From assembly GCA_013339895.1 (NCBI GenBank), contig JABACO010000009.1, forward strand, positions 6,612,020 to 6,676,019: 64,000 nucleotides of DNA, read 5' to 3'. The translations under genes and the position numbers were made by a program. The notes below the pieces were generated by a model. The model saw only the letters and a program-made list of their open reading frames with translations. It was not told the DNA's origin and did not search any database. This DNA is from Ephydatia muelleri. Its lineage: Eukaryota > Porifera > Demospongiae > Spongillida > Spongillidae. Within the stretch, counting starts at the first letter, position 1, and the number at the start of each line of letters is the position of its first letter. Below, piece after piece: positions 11,246 to 27,881 of this stretch.

Positions 11246-13760
11246 GGTGAAGTGATAGTACAGAGACTACGTGTTTACTTGTATTGCATTGTTGCTGTTT
11301 TCAAACGCACGTCATTGGATTTGCATGAGAATAATTGCAATGAATATCATTGTCCTACAGAGGACTAATTTGTGTACACCTGTATACATTTTACTGCAAA
11401 ACTTTCCTGATACAACCACATGAATAATTTCATATCGTATAGGTACTATATCATGCCCTCTATCACTTTCATTGTAAACATGTAATATGTGTACACAAAT
11501 TAACACATTTATATGTAAACGTCAGTATCAAAAATTAACAACATGTGTTTGATGTACATAAAAAATAAGCAAGGGGAATAAAATTTGTCATATTCAGAAC
11601 ACTCCTCACGTTCGTTTTATCATCTAACTTTTTACAGTGTTCTGCAGTGCTATAGATGTCAGGACTAAGCTTGTTATTGCATCCAGCCCAAAATCAGCAT
11701 ATTCATGACACATTTATCCACAGGTTAACACCACCATAGGGGTATAAATTTTAATAACTTGTGTAAAATGCTCACTGCTGGTATGAGATATAATGCAGCA
11801 AAATTAAAGGAGTAATTTGTACACATTTCAGGATGCAAATAGACAATATGCTTCTTTGCATAAAAAAAAAGAAAGATCATATCGAGGAGGGGGCAAGAAA
11901 TACTGTATGGACCTCCCAGTCCAAATATTGTAGAGCTTAAGAAGTGGATTATGAATCTGCTTTCAATATAAAAAATTGGACTTAGAAAAAAAGATACGAG
12001 GGATTAAAAAAGAGGCATTACCCACTACTAAAATTACATTTTAAGAAAGATTTGATGGATTTAACATGTAACCCTCTCGTGGTTGTTTCCTAATTTGATT
12101 TGTGATAGGTGTGGCAAGCAAATATTACAATTAAAAGCAATTAAATTGATACCGTAAGACGGCACTATGATTCCGATTCTTGCAACAGAAGATTGAAACG
12201 ATGATCCAGCAGCCACCTGAAAAGAGGCAGCAGCTGTGCACGAGTGCTGTGACTGTTGCTTCTACCGAGGAACCCGTTGCTTGCAAAGAATCTGTTCTTA
12301 GTGTAGCGGAACAGAATCAGAGGTTGTCTAAGCTTTTCTGTCAGGGGTATTAGCCAGATGTGCCTTCTCCCTTCGTCCATAACTGGGCATTTGCAGCACA
12401 CGGATTGCAGCAGCAGTTTCCTTTCACCTTTGAGCAATTGGGCTGAGGACTATGAGCAGGAGAAGAGCTCATGATGGACCTCACCAGGTTGAAAGATGAT
12501 GCTACATCTGTTACCGACCTCCCTCTCTTTTGGAGCTAAGTTTCTCGCAGACTAATAAGGGATTATATATTCATTACTAAGTAGTTTCGTAAGTGCTAAT
12601 TGTAGGTTTATGTTCTCATGATGCACTCCCAGGTTGAGTTCTTGGAGATCACTCATAGATAACACATGTCATTTTAAAGCAGGTACCTCATGATACACTG
12701 TATATGAAATAACTCGTATGGGATCCTATCCGACTTTGCATAGGTGGACATACACTTTCCCAGGGCAGCATAAAGCTTTATTCTGCACCTTTTCACAATG
12801 TATTTTAAGAATAAGGTGTAGTGCAAATACTAAGGAAGGCGTTTCCATGCAGGACACTGCACATTTAAGCGACAGACATGCCATATAATGTCGCGTTACA
12901 AATATGGCAAGAAGGTCGCTGGTGTTGGAAGAGTTGAGCATGTGCACACAACACGTCTGTCACTAGCAAGCATGTAACAGTTCCCATACATGTATGCCTC
13001 TAAGCACAGAAACATTCGAGGGCACTGACTTGTGAAGGTTCTCCACTCCCTCCAAAGTCACACCCACACATATATCTTTGTGGCACAACACTATCTGATC
13101 TTTTTCTGGTCATCGATTCAGAAACTAGCCTGTAATGTAAACCTTCAGTGTGTTAGAACACAGATGTGCAGCACTAAACATATGTTAGTGCATTTGTGAG
13201 TTAAAGGTAAAAATTGATTTCAAAACATTTAGTAGTGAATATATGTACAAGGCACACAGACAAGTTTTGAGAGCTCATTGATTTTGTGCATGTTTGTCAG
13301 ACAACTTGTTTGGCTGCCTAAATGGACTGCATGATGTCCAGTGCCAGGCAGGAAGCTTTGAACACGTGGTTTCTGAGCACTTCTTTAAGGCACAAGAGTT
13401 TGTGTGCCTGACTAGAGATCCAATCTCCTTATACAGCTTGTGTGCTAGATGAGGGTATGTCACACCTCGACCACTTCTAAAGTAGTATTCTTCTATCATT
13501 AACTTGTTACTTACGAACACATATGGGATTATAGGGACGGCATTAACCATTTCAACGCATCTCATGCATCATGGTTGTGTGGTGCCTCTCTCCAGACCCA
13601 TCACTGCTTGGCATAAGCAGGATGGTGCAGGAAGATTCTGATGTGATCATCAAACATAATCCATCCCATCAATCACTGCAGTATTCATGCAATGTACATG
13701 TGGGGTGCTCCATGAAAATGGCTTCGTAAACAATTAATTTTCAAAGTGACAAAATCATTA
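11246..13760. other. No recognisable gene
   Basis: AT-rich sequence with short unconvincing frames on both strands (for example a 90-codon minus frame at 12165-12437). It lies downstream of the proton-channel gene on the minus strand and may include distal 3' sequence, but nothing in it supports a function. Confidence 0.4.
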
Positions 13761-13768
13761 TAAATTAA

Positions 13769-13774
13769 TTTATT
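13769..13774 (-). terminator. AATAAA polyadenylation signal of the proton-channel gene
   Basis: On the minus strand AATAAA lies three bases beyond the TAA stop (13780-13778). If used, the 3' untranslated region is very short. Assignment is by motif and position only. Confidence 0.45.
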
Positions 13775-13777
13775 CAT

Positions 13778-19393
<5,616 letters not shown>

Positions 19394-19426
19394 TTGACAA
19401 CGTGCTGACTTCAAACCCTCGCCATC

Positions 19427-19434
19427 TATATATA
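19427..19434 (-). promoter_or_regulatory. Possible TATA box upstream of the proton-channel gene
   Basis: TATATATA lies 34 bp upstream of the chosen ATG (19393) on the minus strand. If used, the 5' leader would be only a few bases, so it may be chance AT-rich sequence. Confidence 0.25.
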
Positions 19435-19682
19435 CTAATAGTGCAAAAAGAAGAAAAAAACAGAAGCCGTGCAAAGGCCCAGTCGAGTCCAGTGCTGCTG
19501 ACTGCACCTGTGCTTACTCTACACAGACACAGGGCAGGATATCCTCCTCGCATGCAGCTCTTACCGGTCACGCTTCTGTTCCTCGGTCGCCATAATTGGC
19601 GCGCGGCTGACAAATATTTCGTATCCTATAGTCGGTACCGTAAATCTTTTGTCCAACGATCTGACACCTGATAAACTTGTTA

Positions 19683-20015
19683 TCTGAACCTAGGTTCAAT
19701 ATATGATTGATTGAAGATTGATGAATATCATAACAAAAACTTCACTCGCGTCTGGAGGGACAACGGAGAAACGGATCGCTTATCTCTTTGTCGCGATGGA
19801 ACGAGAACTCAAAGATCTACAGTTCTACGTTTGTTCCGTGTCATAAAACGATGTGCTTTTAGAGAAAACGAATTTCTTTTTCTCGTGCCCACTCCCAAAA
19901 TAATTCTTGGTCGTCTTCTTCTTCTTCCTTAGAAAGGTATAACACGAGCTACAAACGGTTTTGAAGAACGGCAATAGCACCAATATATTCACCTGCACGT
20001 TATCCTTTAAGGTCA
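19683..20015. repeat. Dispersed repeat, copy A
   Basis: About 330 bp beginning at a GAACCTAGGTTC palindrome match 26185-26545 in the same orientation. Shared phrases are 'ggttcaatata.gattgattga', 'gagggacaacg.agaaacggat', 'tttctcgtgccca', 'ttggtcgtc.tcttcttctt' and 'gaacggc.atag.accaat'. No terminal repeat or protein is evident; it could be a SINE-like or MITE-like element. Confidence 0.6.
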
Positions 20016-20190
20016 TATAGACACCTAGAAAGAGAAGTACCTAATGCGGTTGCAAGTTCTATATAGGAATTGGTATGAGGTTTATTTGGTTTATTATTGT
20101 TCAATGAAGTTATTTGTACAGTCCAACCTGCACGAAAGTTATTTGGGGTTACTATCGCAGTTTAATCGATACTTTGGCTAGTGAAGTTAA

Positions 20191-20690
20191 ATGCCTTCGC
20201 GTAATCAAAAGAAGAGATCTAAGCAACGAGCGGAATACCTTCAAAAGCAAGACGATATTTTATCATAAGAAAACAAGGCTAAAGCCCGAGCGCGCTACAA
20301 GGCCGATCCCGAAAAGAAGAAGGCCTCTGTACGCGACAGCTACAAGGCCGATCCCGAAAAGAAGAAGGCCTCTGTACGCGACAGCTACAATGCAGATATT
20401 GAATCTAAGCAATCTGCTAAAAGGCAGCGATATCAAGAGGACGTCGAGGAGAACCGCGCTGCTAAAAGGCAGCGATATCAAGAGGACGTCGAGGACAACC
20501 GTGCTGCTAAAAGGCAGCGATATCAAGAGGACGTCGAGGAGAACCGCGCTGCTAAAAGGCAGAAATACGAGGACAATTCAGCTGCCATTAAGGCATCTGA
20601 AAGGAATCGGTATTGGAATGACCCCGCTGTCCGATTGGCTAAACGTGCTGCCGAGAGGAAGCGGTATCAACCACTACCACCCAAAGGTAT
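20191..20690 (+). pseudogene. KADPEKKK-repeat N-terminus of a Helitron-like protein, one in-frame stop
   Basis: From the ATG at 20191 one frame reads 'MPSRNQKKRSKQRAEYLQK', meets a single TAA at 20266-20268, then runs on open as a charged repeat. Units include 'YKADPEKKKASVRDS' (two) and 'AAKRQRYQEDVEEN' (three or more), ending 'AAERKRYQPLPPKG' just before a GTATGT that looks like a splice donor (about 20687). Highly charged helical repeats like these precede the conserved region of large Helitron proteins in sponges as I recall them. The fragment at 20945-21120 carries the next domain. No Rep or helicase is present nearby, so it is truncated and carries a stop. Confidence 0.55.
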
Positions 20691-20944
20691 GTGATGGCAT
20701 GTTGTATTGCACTAGCATTAAAAAGCTATAGGAAGATGTGCATGCAACATGTATACAGCACGCATGTAAGGGATCTGCACAAAACCATTCACTTCATATG
20801 TAAAGCATGCATGGTGACCCAACTGTTGTGTACTATTGAATATTGGGGTGTCATCCATTAATCTGATGTACAAAAAGGCTTCCTTATCTGATGTACAACG
20901 GCAGCCCGCCTGCAACTGTGTATGAATTTAATTGCATTTGCTAC

Positions 20945-21120
20945 TGAAAACAGTAGACCTCAATGGTAGGTGTGTAGTGGCAGAGGAGATAGGGGACAGA
21001 GATAAGGATACCATGCACCCCTTGAAATAGAAATGTACAAATGAGTGTCATGAGCTCACTAGTGAAGAATTAGCATTTGTGTGGAGGACAAAGTCACTGT
21101 TCCAAATGTCCATTCATCAT
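20945..21120 (+). pseudogene. Fragment of the same Helitron N-terminal family
   Basis: The frame reads 'TVDLNGRCVVAEEIGDRD', an in-frame TAG, then 'KCTNECHELTSEELAF'. This aligns with 'VDLNGRCVVADEIGDRH...KCTKECRLLTSGEM' of the minus-strand fragment at 6075-7028. Only about 55 codons survive, and 21121-21455 shows nothing further. Confidence 0.6.
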
Positions 21121-21869
21121 TGGAGGGGAGGTCATTCCCATGTAAACATTGTTAACACCTTTTAATTTGGAGCAGGAACAACTTCCTCCAATTTTCAGAC
21201 AATGACACCTTTGGGGGGGTCATGAGTTATGCAGTGAATAAAATTGGACCAATAGAATTTTAGCACAGCTGGCACACAACCACTCCCCCTTATCTGTGAG
21301 GTCATGAATATGTAGACCAATTGGTGATGTACCAATGAAATTTGACCAATAGAATTATAGCACAGCCGGCACACATGTAAAGGCTTTTCATGTATAAAAG
21401 CGACTCACTTGCCAAATAGTGCACTTTGCTTGCTGAGAACGAAAAAGGTAAAAACTAAAGTCCGCTACAGCATCGAGGAAGTATATAGAAATGCGGTAGT
21501 CCGATGAAGCAGATATATCAAGGTCCATGCATCAATGGATAGTATTTTTATCTGCGATACCGGGATTATGTATTTACATGATGTTATCGCTATGTAGAAG
21601 CAGAATTTTTCAAGACCAAAAATCATTAATTCTTTTAATTCCATATTTTGGACTCATTTCGGTACCGCGTTGATTTTTTTCCTCTATAGTCTGTTTCTAT
21701 GGGGCTTGAAGTACAAGCTGAAATTTTTCGCACATTTTAACTGTGTTCCGCTCTTAAGCTACACTTTTCTTTCACCTTTTTACGTGGCTTGTATCAATCT
21801 GCGGTTGCAAAACCAACCATGAATTTTTAACACTTGAGACCCCGCACAACATCACGTCATCAATTGAAG

Positions 21870-22321
21870 ATGGCTGTTTCAAGTGAGGACGCGAGCTTTT
21901 TAAACTTGAGATCCCTGGAGACTACAATCGCAGACTTGAAAAGCAAAAGGCCTCGCGCCCTTACAGAGGAACAAAAGCTAGATATTCTCGTTGCATACCA
22001 CTCGCTGCAAGCCGAAGATGCCAAGGAACCGTTGGAAAACCCTGCACAGAAGCCTAAGGGACATTACCAACTACGGGTCTCTGCATTACTTGGTTATTCG
22101 ACAAAAACAGTCGGACTGGTGTATCGTGATTGGCATCACCATCAGCAGATTCAAGTAGCCATGCCACCGCCAATCGTCTTCCTAAACAACAGCGCATACC
22201 CAAGTCGAATGACGTTCTCCTTGCTGTGCGTACCCTTGTGCGAGAGAAGCGCTCAAGTAACGAACGGGTCGTTGCTCGTCACGTGTTAGATCTGATGAGG
22301 CAGCGGAAGTGGCTAGTTTAA
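21870..22321 (+). pseudogene. Helix-turn-helix N-terminal piece of a transposase-like protein
   Basis: A frame starting 'MAVSSEDASFLNLRSLE' continues with 'RPRALTEEQKLDILVAYHS' and 'LLGYSTKTVGLVYRDW', then changes frame near 22125 and reads 'SNDVLLAVRTLVREKRSS...RHVLDLMRQRKWLV' to a stop at 22321. It looks like the DNA-binding N-terminus of a DDE transposase (Tc1/IS630-like or related), but the catalytic part is absent and I am not sure of the family. It ends where the right inverted arm begins, so this is an internally deleted element. Confidence 0.4.
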
Positions 22322-23252
22322 ACAGCTCGCGTCCTCACTTGAAACAGCCATCTTCAATTGATGACGTGATGTTGTGCGGGGTCTCAAGTGTTAAAAATTC
22401 ATGGTTGGTTTTGCAACCGCAGATTGATACAAGCCACGTAAAAAGGTGAAAGTAGGGGAAAAAACTGTAGCTTAAGAGCGGAACACAGTTAAAATGTGCG
22501 AAAAATTTCTGTTTGTACTTCAAACCCCATAGAAACAGACTATAGCGGAAAAAAATCAACGCGGTACCGAAATGAGTCCAAAATATGGAATTAAAAGAAT
22601 TAATGTTATTTGGTCTTGAAAAATTCAGCTTCTACATAGCGATAACATCATGTAAATACACACTGCAAAAACAAAAGCGCGACTATCACTCGCCCGAGCG
22701 AGTGATAGTCGCGTTAGACATAGCACTCGCTATAACGAGTGATTCTCACCCGACTTTACCACGAGTGATAGTCACGCCTTAAATCGAGTGAAGTTCACTT
22801 ATAATTATCACTCGCTTGACAGAGTGAGATCACGTGCTACAAAAGGTGCGGTTCATTGTACGCGAGTGACTTGCAATCGTTATTACGAGTGCTATTCACC
22901 ATACAAACATAATGAAACTTTTTTTCCATCGCAGCGTACAAACAAACAAAAGCAAATAGTACGGTTAGCAAAATTGCTAAACTGCTTCTATAGACTTCCA
23001 ATTAGGCTGAATGGGAAACCTGAAGATATAAGAGATAAGAAAGAACTTTAAAGAACTTGTGCCTAATACATGAAACACTGTACAAACCTTGTAAAGGATC
23101 CTTTGCTATGGAACACAGCAGATGCTGTAAATGTTAAACCTCCACAATCGAACTGATGTGACCTTCGCCCCACATGTAGCTAGCTAGGCATCAAGGACAA
23201 AGATTTGAGAATGCGTGACTTGTAAAGTGGAGTACATAGATTAGTGTTGAGA

Positions 23253-23260
23253 CACACACA

Positions 23261-23348
<88 letters not shown>
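23253..23348. repeat. (CA)n microsatellite
   Basis: A CA run of nearly 100 bases inside the TIR element, just beyond the end of the DNMT3-like homology. Confidence 0.95.
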
Positions 23349-23351
<3 letters not shown>

Positions 23352-23456
23352 GTTCCTTAACCAATACATTACAAAAACTGGACACTTGGTGAGGCCATAT
23401 CTTCTTACACCTAGTGCCCAGGCTATACCTGCCTATATCCCTAGTGCCCAGGCCAT

Positions 23457-23947
23457 ACCTCTCTATCTCTGTGCACCAGAGAACATGTACTTGCTCCTCC
23501 CAATCCACCCGCACAAGGAATATGGCCTTCTTCGTCTGTTTGATAGAGTTCATCTTGGTTATAATGGTGCCTAGCTTAATGAACTGGAATACAAGGAAGG
23601 GGAGGGGAGGGGGAAGGTATCTGAGGGGAGGGATAAGGTATCCCACCCTCTGCCCCTTCTCCACAGCCACCTTGACTGAATCAGGATCAATCTCCAAAGC
23701 AACATATCTATCTCAATGCCGAGCTCTTTAAGCACCAGTAATCCTGAGGAGAAAGAAGGGAATCAGGTACCTCATGCACAAAGGAAGCCCAACCTCTCTC
23801 CCCTTAGGTATTTCCTCAACATCCCTTTCTCCTCCTCCTCCTCAAACATGATCCCAACTGACCTGTAGCAATGCCATCGAACAGGCCAAGCACTCAGATT
23901 GGTCTTCTGCTGTCTGCTGGGACGAGGGGACAAATGGGTGGAGGTTC
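23457..23947 (-). pseudogene. DNMT3-like: DNMT3-like DNA methyltransferase fragment
   Basis: DNMT3 enzymes methylate cytosine de novo. Minus strand: exon 23947-23863 reads 'PPPICPLVPADSRRPI', a TGA at 23896-23894, then 'VLGLFDGIATG' (motif I, S-adenosylmethionine binding). It ends at GTCAGT and joins in phase with an exon from 23743 reading 'LLVLKELGIEID'. A frame slip near 23705, apparently loss of one unit of a GATA-like run, is followed by 'YVALEIDPDSVKVAVEKG'. Then 'MNSIKQTKKAIFLV' and 'VLWCTEIER' (23553-23457) match the region near the C-terminus. The Pro-Cys catalytic motif and the ENV motif are absent. Introns are retained, so this is a DNA-level copy, not a retrocopy. It cannot be active. 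Confidence 0.8.
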
Positions 23948-23974
23948 CTAGGGATGTTGGGTGTAAGAAAGGTT

Positions 23975-24135
23975 ACAGAGGGACATGTGTAGTGTGTGGA
24001 GGGACATGTGTAGTGTGGAGGGACATGTGTAGTGTGGAGGGACATGTGTAGTGTGTGGAGGGACATGTGTAGTGTGGAGGGACATGTGTAGTGTGTGGAG
24101 GGACATGTGCATTGTGGAGGGACATGTGCAGTGTG
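23975..24135. repeat. Minisatellite of GGACATGTGTAGTGTGGA-type units
   Basis: Eight or so units of 18-21 bp, differing by an extra GTG, lie between the DNMT3-like exon and the 130-bp array, inside the TIR element. Confidence 0.85.
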
Positions 24136-25400
24136 TACTAACCTTAAACAGATCAATCCCCCTCAATGGAAACATATCATGCATCGCCTATTAATCCCCA
24201 TCGGAGAGGTGGGCATCTATAAGAATGCAACGCATGCATCATCTGAGGGTGTGTGCTAACACATACACGTGTACTAACCTTAAACAGATCAATCCCCATC
24301 AATGGGAACACATCAAGCGTCGCCAGTCGATCCCCATCGGAGAGGTGGGCATCTATAAGAATGCAATACATACATTATCAGAGAGTGTGCTAACACAAAC
24401 ACATGTACTGACCTTAAACAGATCAATCTCCAACACATCAAGCATCACCAGTTGATCCCCATCGGAGAGGTGGGCATCTATAAGAATGCAATGCATCCAT
24501 CATCTGAGGGTGTGTGCTAACACATACACGTGTACTAACCTTAAACAGATCAATCCCCATCAATGGGAACATATCAAGCGTCGCCAGTCGATCCCCATCG
24601 GAGAGGTGGGCATCTATAAGAATGCAATACATACATTATCAGAGAGTGTGCTAACACAAACACATGTACTGACCTTAAACAGATAAATCTCCAACACATC
24701 AAGCATCACCAGTTGATCCCCATCGGAGAGGTGGGCATCTATAAGAATGCAACGCATCCATCATCTGAGGGTGTGTGCTAACACATACACGTGTACTAAC
24801 CTTAAACAGATCAATCCCCATCAATGGGAACATATCAAGCGTCGCCAGTCGATCCCCATTGGAGAGGTGGGCATCTATAAGAATGCAATACATACATTAT
24901 CAGAGAGTGTGCTAACACAAACACATGTACTGACCTTAAACAGATCAATCTCCAACACATCAAGCATCACCAGTTGATCCCCATCGGAGAGGTGGGCATC
25001 TATAAGAATGCAACGCATGCATCATCTGAGGGTGTGTGCTAACACATACACGTGTACTAACCTTAAACAGATCAATCCCCATCAATGGGAACATATCAAG
25101 CGTCGCCAGTCGATCCCCATCGGAGAGGTGGGCATCTATAAGAATGCAATCATACATTATCGGAGAGTGTGCTAACACAAACACATGTACTGACCTTAAA
25201 CAGATCAATCTCCAACACATGAAGCATCACCAGTTGATCCCCATCGGAGAGGTGGGCATCTATAAGAATGCAACGCATACATCATTTGAAGGTGTGTGCT
25301 AACACAACAGAACAAATCATCAATGGGAACACATCATGCATCGCCAGTCGATCCCCATCGGAGAGGTGGGCATCTATAAGAATGCAATACATATGGGTGT
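24136..25400 (-). repeat. 130-bp tandem array (261-bp higher-order unit) of exon-like segments
   Basis: Ten copies of an about 130-bp unit. Two alternating versions make a 261-bp higher-order period, seen exactly between 24177, 24438, 24699 and 24960. On the minus strand each unit has an acceptor-like CTTATAG, an open segment (version A 'HLSDGDRLATLD...GIDLFK', version B 'HLSDGDQLVMLDVLEIDLFK') and a donor-like AAG|GTTAGT or AAG|GTCAGT. The array lies directly upstream of the DNMT3-like exon starting at 23947, so it may be multiplication of a linker exon. That the segments are or were exons is inference. Confidence 0.7.
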
Positions 25401-26184
25401 GTGTGCTAACACATACATGTGTACTGACACACACGTATATACGTGTGCAGCTCTCTTGCATCTGCGACAATAAAAGGCAGCTCCAATATCACCATCAACG
25501 GAAAATAGGTGGCTAGTCGGGCGTAGAAGTCCGGCTAGGGGGAGGGGTACGAACTTCTTTATTAATACAGTACAGAGTTGACTGTATCGCACATGGCGAT
25601 CACTACCTATCGGAAACAAAGTATTAACAGCTGACTTGTTACAGCGGACTTCGACTTGATATACACGCAGCTAAACTTATAAAATGACGTAAATGAGATA
25701 TACGGTAAGCTGCATGAAAAATAAAGCGTGACTGTCACTCACTTAGATTTTCACTCGATAGAGGCGATTAGTGTTAATAATGCATTGAGTGCCTTTCACT
25801 CGATTAAAATTTCACTCGTTTAAGTTCGAGTGACAAATGAGTGAAAATCGCTCTTTTATTTTTGCAGTGCATAATCCCGGTATCGCAGATAAAAATACTA
25901 TCCATTGATGCATGGACCTTGATATATCTGCTTCATCTGACTACCGCATTTCTATATACTTCCTCGATGCTGTCGCGGACTTTAAATCCTTGCACTTTGT
26001 TTCTATACTCTCTGTCAGATGCAGTGCTGCCCCCCATACCGTCCGCCGCCAGCAGTAGCAGCGCTGGCCGCTGCCACCACCACCTGCATGGCTCCCATGG
26101 CCTGAACCAGGCTGCCGAGGTCAGAGACGAGGCTTGGGGAGAGGAAGAAGACAAGCCAGGGGAACCGTACAGTACATCATCTGA

Positions 26185-26545
26185 ACCTGCGTCAGCAGGT
26201 TCAATATAGGATTGATTGAGGAGTCATGAATGTCATTAAAAATTTTCAGTTGCGTCGCGAGGGACAACGAAGAAACGGATAGCTTTTCTCTTTGCAGCAA
26301 TCGAACGACAACACCAAGATCTACGTTTTGGTGCTAGTTTCATGTCATAAAACTATGCCCTTCTAGACCAACTAAGAACCTGTTTCTCGTGCCCATGCCC
26401 AAAAAAATTGTTGGTCGTCGTCGTCTTCTTCTTCTTCTTCTTCTCCGTCAAGTATAACTCACGCTAGGAATGGTTTTAAAGAACGGCGATAGTACCAATC
26501 GCTTCAGAATTTACCGGCGCGGTGCCCCTTAAGGTAATAAAGAAG
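26185..26545. repeat. Dispersed repeat, copy B
   Basis: Same orientation and order of blocks as 19683-20015, starting at 'gaacctgcgtcagcaggttc', a small hairpin in the same place as the palindrome of copy A. Divergence is roughly 20 per cent by eye. Confidence 0.6.
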
Positions 26546-26614
26546 CTACAACGAAAAAGTACTATATACGGTATGGGTATATTACTATGTTCTAAATACA
26601 GGAGTATGGATAAT

Positions 26615-26960
26615 TTAAGTGCCGCCGCCGCCTGCAGCAGCGCTGGACCCACGGCCACCGCCAGCAGAAGTGCCGCCACCGCCTGCAGCAGCGCTGGACC
26701 CACGGCCACCGCCAGCAGAAGCCCCGCCACCGCCTGCAGCAGTGCTGGACCCTCCGCCACCGCCAGCAGAAGCGCGGCCACCGCCTGCAGCAGCGCTGGA
26801 CCCACCGCCTGCAGCGTTACCCCCGCTGATGCTCCCCCCAATGCTGCCCCCGCCTTTTTTTACTGCCCCCGCCACCCGCATGGCCTTACCCCGGGGGGGG
26901 GGGGGGGGGGGGGGGGGGGAGAAGAAGAAGAGGAAGAGGCCGAGGAAGAGGAGGCGGCAA
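26615..26960. repeat. 48-bp GC-rich minisatellite and G27 tract
   Basis: Four copies of a 48-bp unit around 'ctgcagcagcgctggaccc' (26620-26815) give open Pro/Ala-rich frames on both strands. A related block lies at 26040-26110. A run of about 27 G (26893-26919) and GAAGAAGAGGAAGAGG follow. No start context or homology supports a protein. Confidence 0.75.
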
Positions 26961-27182
26961 AACTATTTATTTTATCAAAAACAACTACACTTATCACTAT
27001 TAATTTTATTGTTATTGTAACATTAATTTTACATACGTATTTATTAAAGTTATATAGTAACTTGTGGTCGGGGCAATGCACAAAGCGTTCGTAAGGTATA
27101 GACATTTTGTCCATTGCACATCGTTCCTCATCACATTACAGTTATGAAGCTTCGTTGACACGGAGAAAAAAAAACTTATGAA

Positions 27183-27479
27183 ACAAGTAAATAAAAACCT
27201 TCTCTAACGAGAAAGTTGGTGGGCATATAGTATTGACAATGTTGGTGTAAAAAGCACGGAAACAAGTGTGACAGAAATGTTACTGGAAAATTGAAATAGG
27301 CCTATATTTAGCCCAGTCACATTTAGGCAGCGCACGCCTGAGAAAATGGGCTAAATATAGGCCTATTTCAATTTTCCAGTAACATTTCTGTCACACTTGT
27401 TTCCGTGCTTTTTACACCAACATTGTCAATCCTATATGCCCACCAACTTTCTCGTTAGAGAAGGTTTTTATTTACTTGT
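27183..27479. mobile_element. Palindromic MITE, copy 2
   Basis: Same outer arms as copy 1 (ACAAGTAAATAAAAACC...) with a different arm centre ('agaaatgttactgg', 'taggcctatatttagc'). Arms match each other almost perfectly around a loop near 27320-27345. Confidence 0.85.
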
Positions 27480-27592
27480 ATACTTATAATTTCAATTATT
27501 AAATTTTTTAACCTCCCTCCCTTCGAAAATTAAAATGAATTTGTGACAGCATTTAAAGACGCGCTACTACGACAGGGGAAAAAACTAATGAA

Positions 27593-27881
27593 ACAAGTAA
27601 ATAAAAACATTCTCTAACGAGAAAGTTGTTGGTATATAGGATTGACCAATGGTGGTGTAAAAAGCACGAAACAAGAGTGACAGAAATTTGACTGGAAAAT
27701 TGAAATAGGCCTATATTTAGCACACTAACGTTATAACAGTACATGCCTGAGTAATGGGCTAAATATAGGCCTATTTCAATTTTCCAGTCAAATTTCTGTC
27801 ACTCTTGTGCTTTTTACACCACCATTGGTCAATCCTATATACCAACAACTTTCTCGTTAGAGAATGTTTTTATTTACTTGT
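27593..27881. mobile_element. Palindromic MITE, copy 3
   Basis: Closest to copy 2 but with its own arm variants ('agaaatttgactgg'), again mirrored in both arms. A few bases (gaaacaa) are missing from the right arm near 27808. It lies 113 bp from copy 2. The stretch 27882-28303 holds no recognisable feature. Confidence 0.85.

Larger units (their letters stand above)
22661..25869. mobile_element. 3.2-kb TIR element (CACTG ends, CA target duplication) carrying gene fragments
   Basis: Ends are CACTGCAAAAACAAAAG and the reverse complement of CACTGCAAAAATAAAAG. A 2-bp CA flanks both sides (22659-22660, 25870-25871). The empty site, seen in the opposite foldback arm, contains a single CA, which confirms insertion. 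Both subterminal regions (about 22680-22910 and 25730-25860) carry many CACTCG motifs in both orientations, as in CACTA/EnSpm elements. There is no transposase inside. The cargo is a DNMT3-like gene fragment, a (CA)n tract, a minisatellite and a 130-bp tandem array. Confidence 0.8.
21458..25985. mobile_element. Foldback element with ~450-bp inverted arms, right arm split by a nested insertion
   Basis: The left arm (about 21458-21907) is the reverse complement of the right arm, which is present in two parts, 22317-22660 and 25872-25985. Rejoining these two parts across the nested 22661-25869 insertion gives an arm colinear with the left one. The arms start AAAGTCCGC. The arms reach into the beginning of the internal open frame, so its first codons exist in both orientations. 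I found no certain target duplication at the outer ends. Confidence 0.75.

Noticed and set aside
26472-27094. Pro/Ala-rich protein of up to 190 residues
   Set aside because: 48-bp repeat and a G homopolymer generate it; equally long frames exist on the opposite strand.
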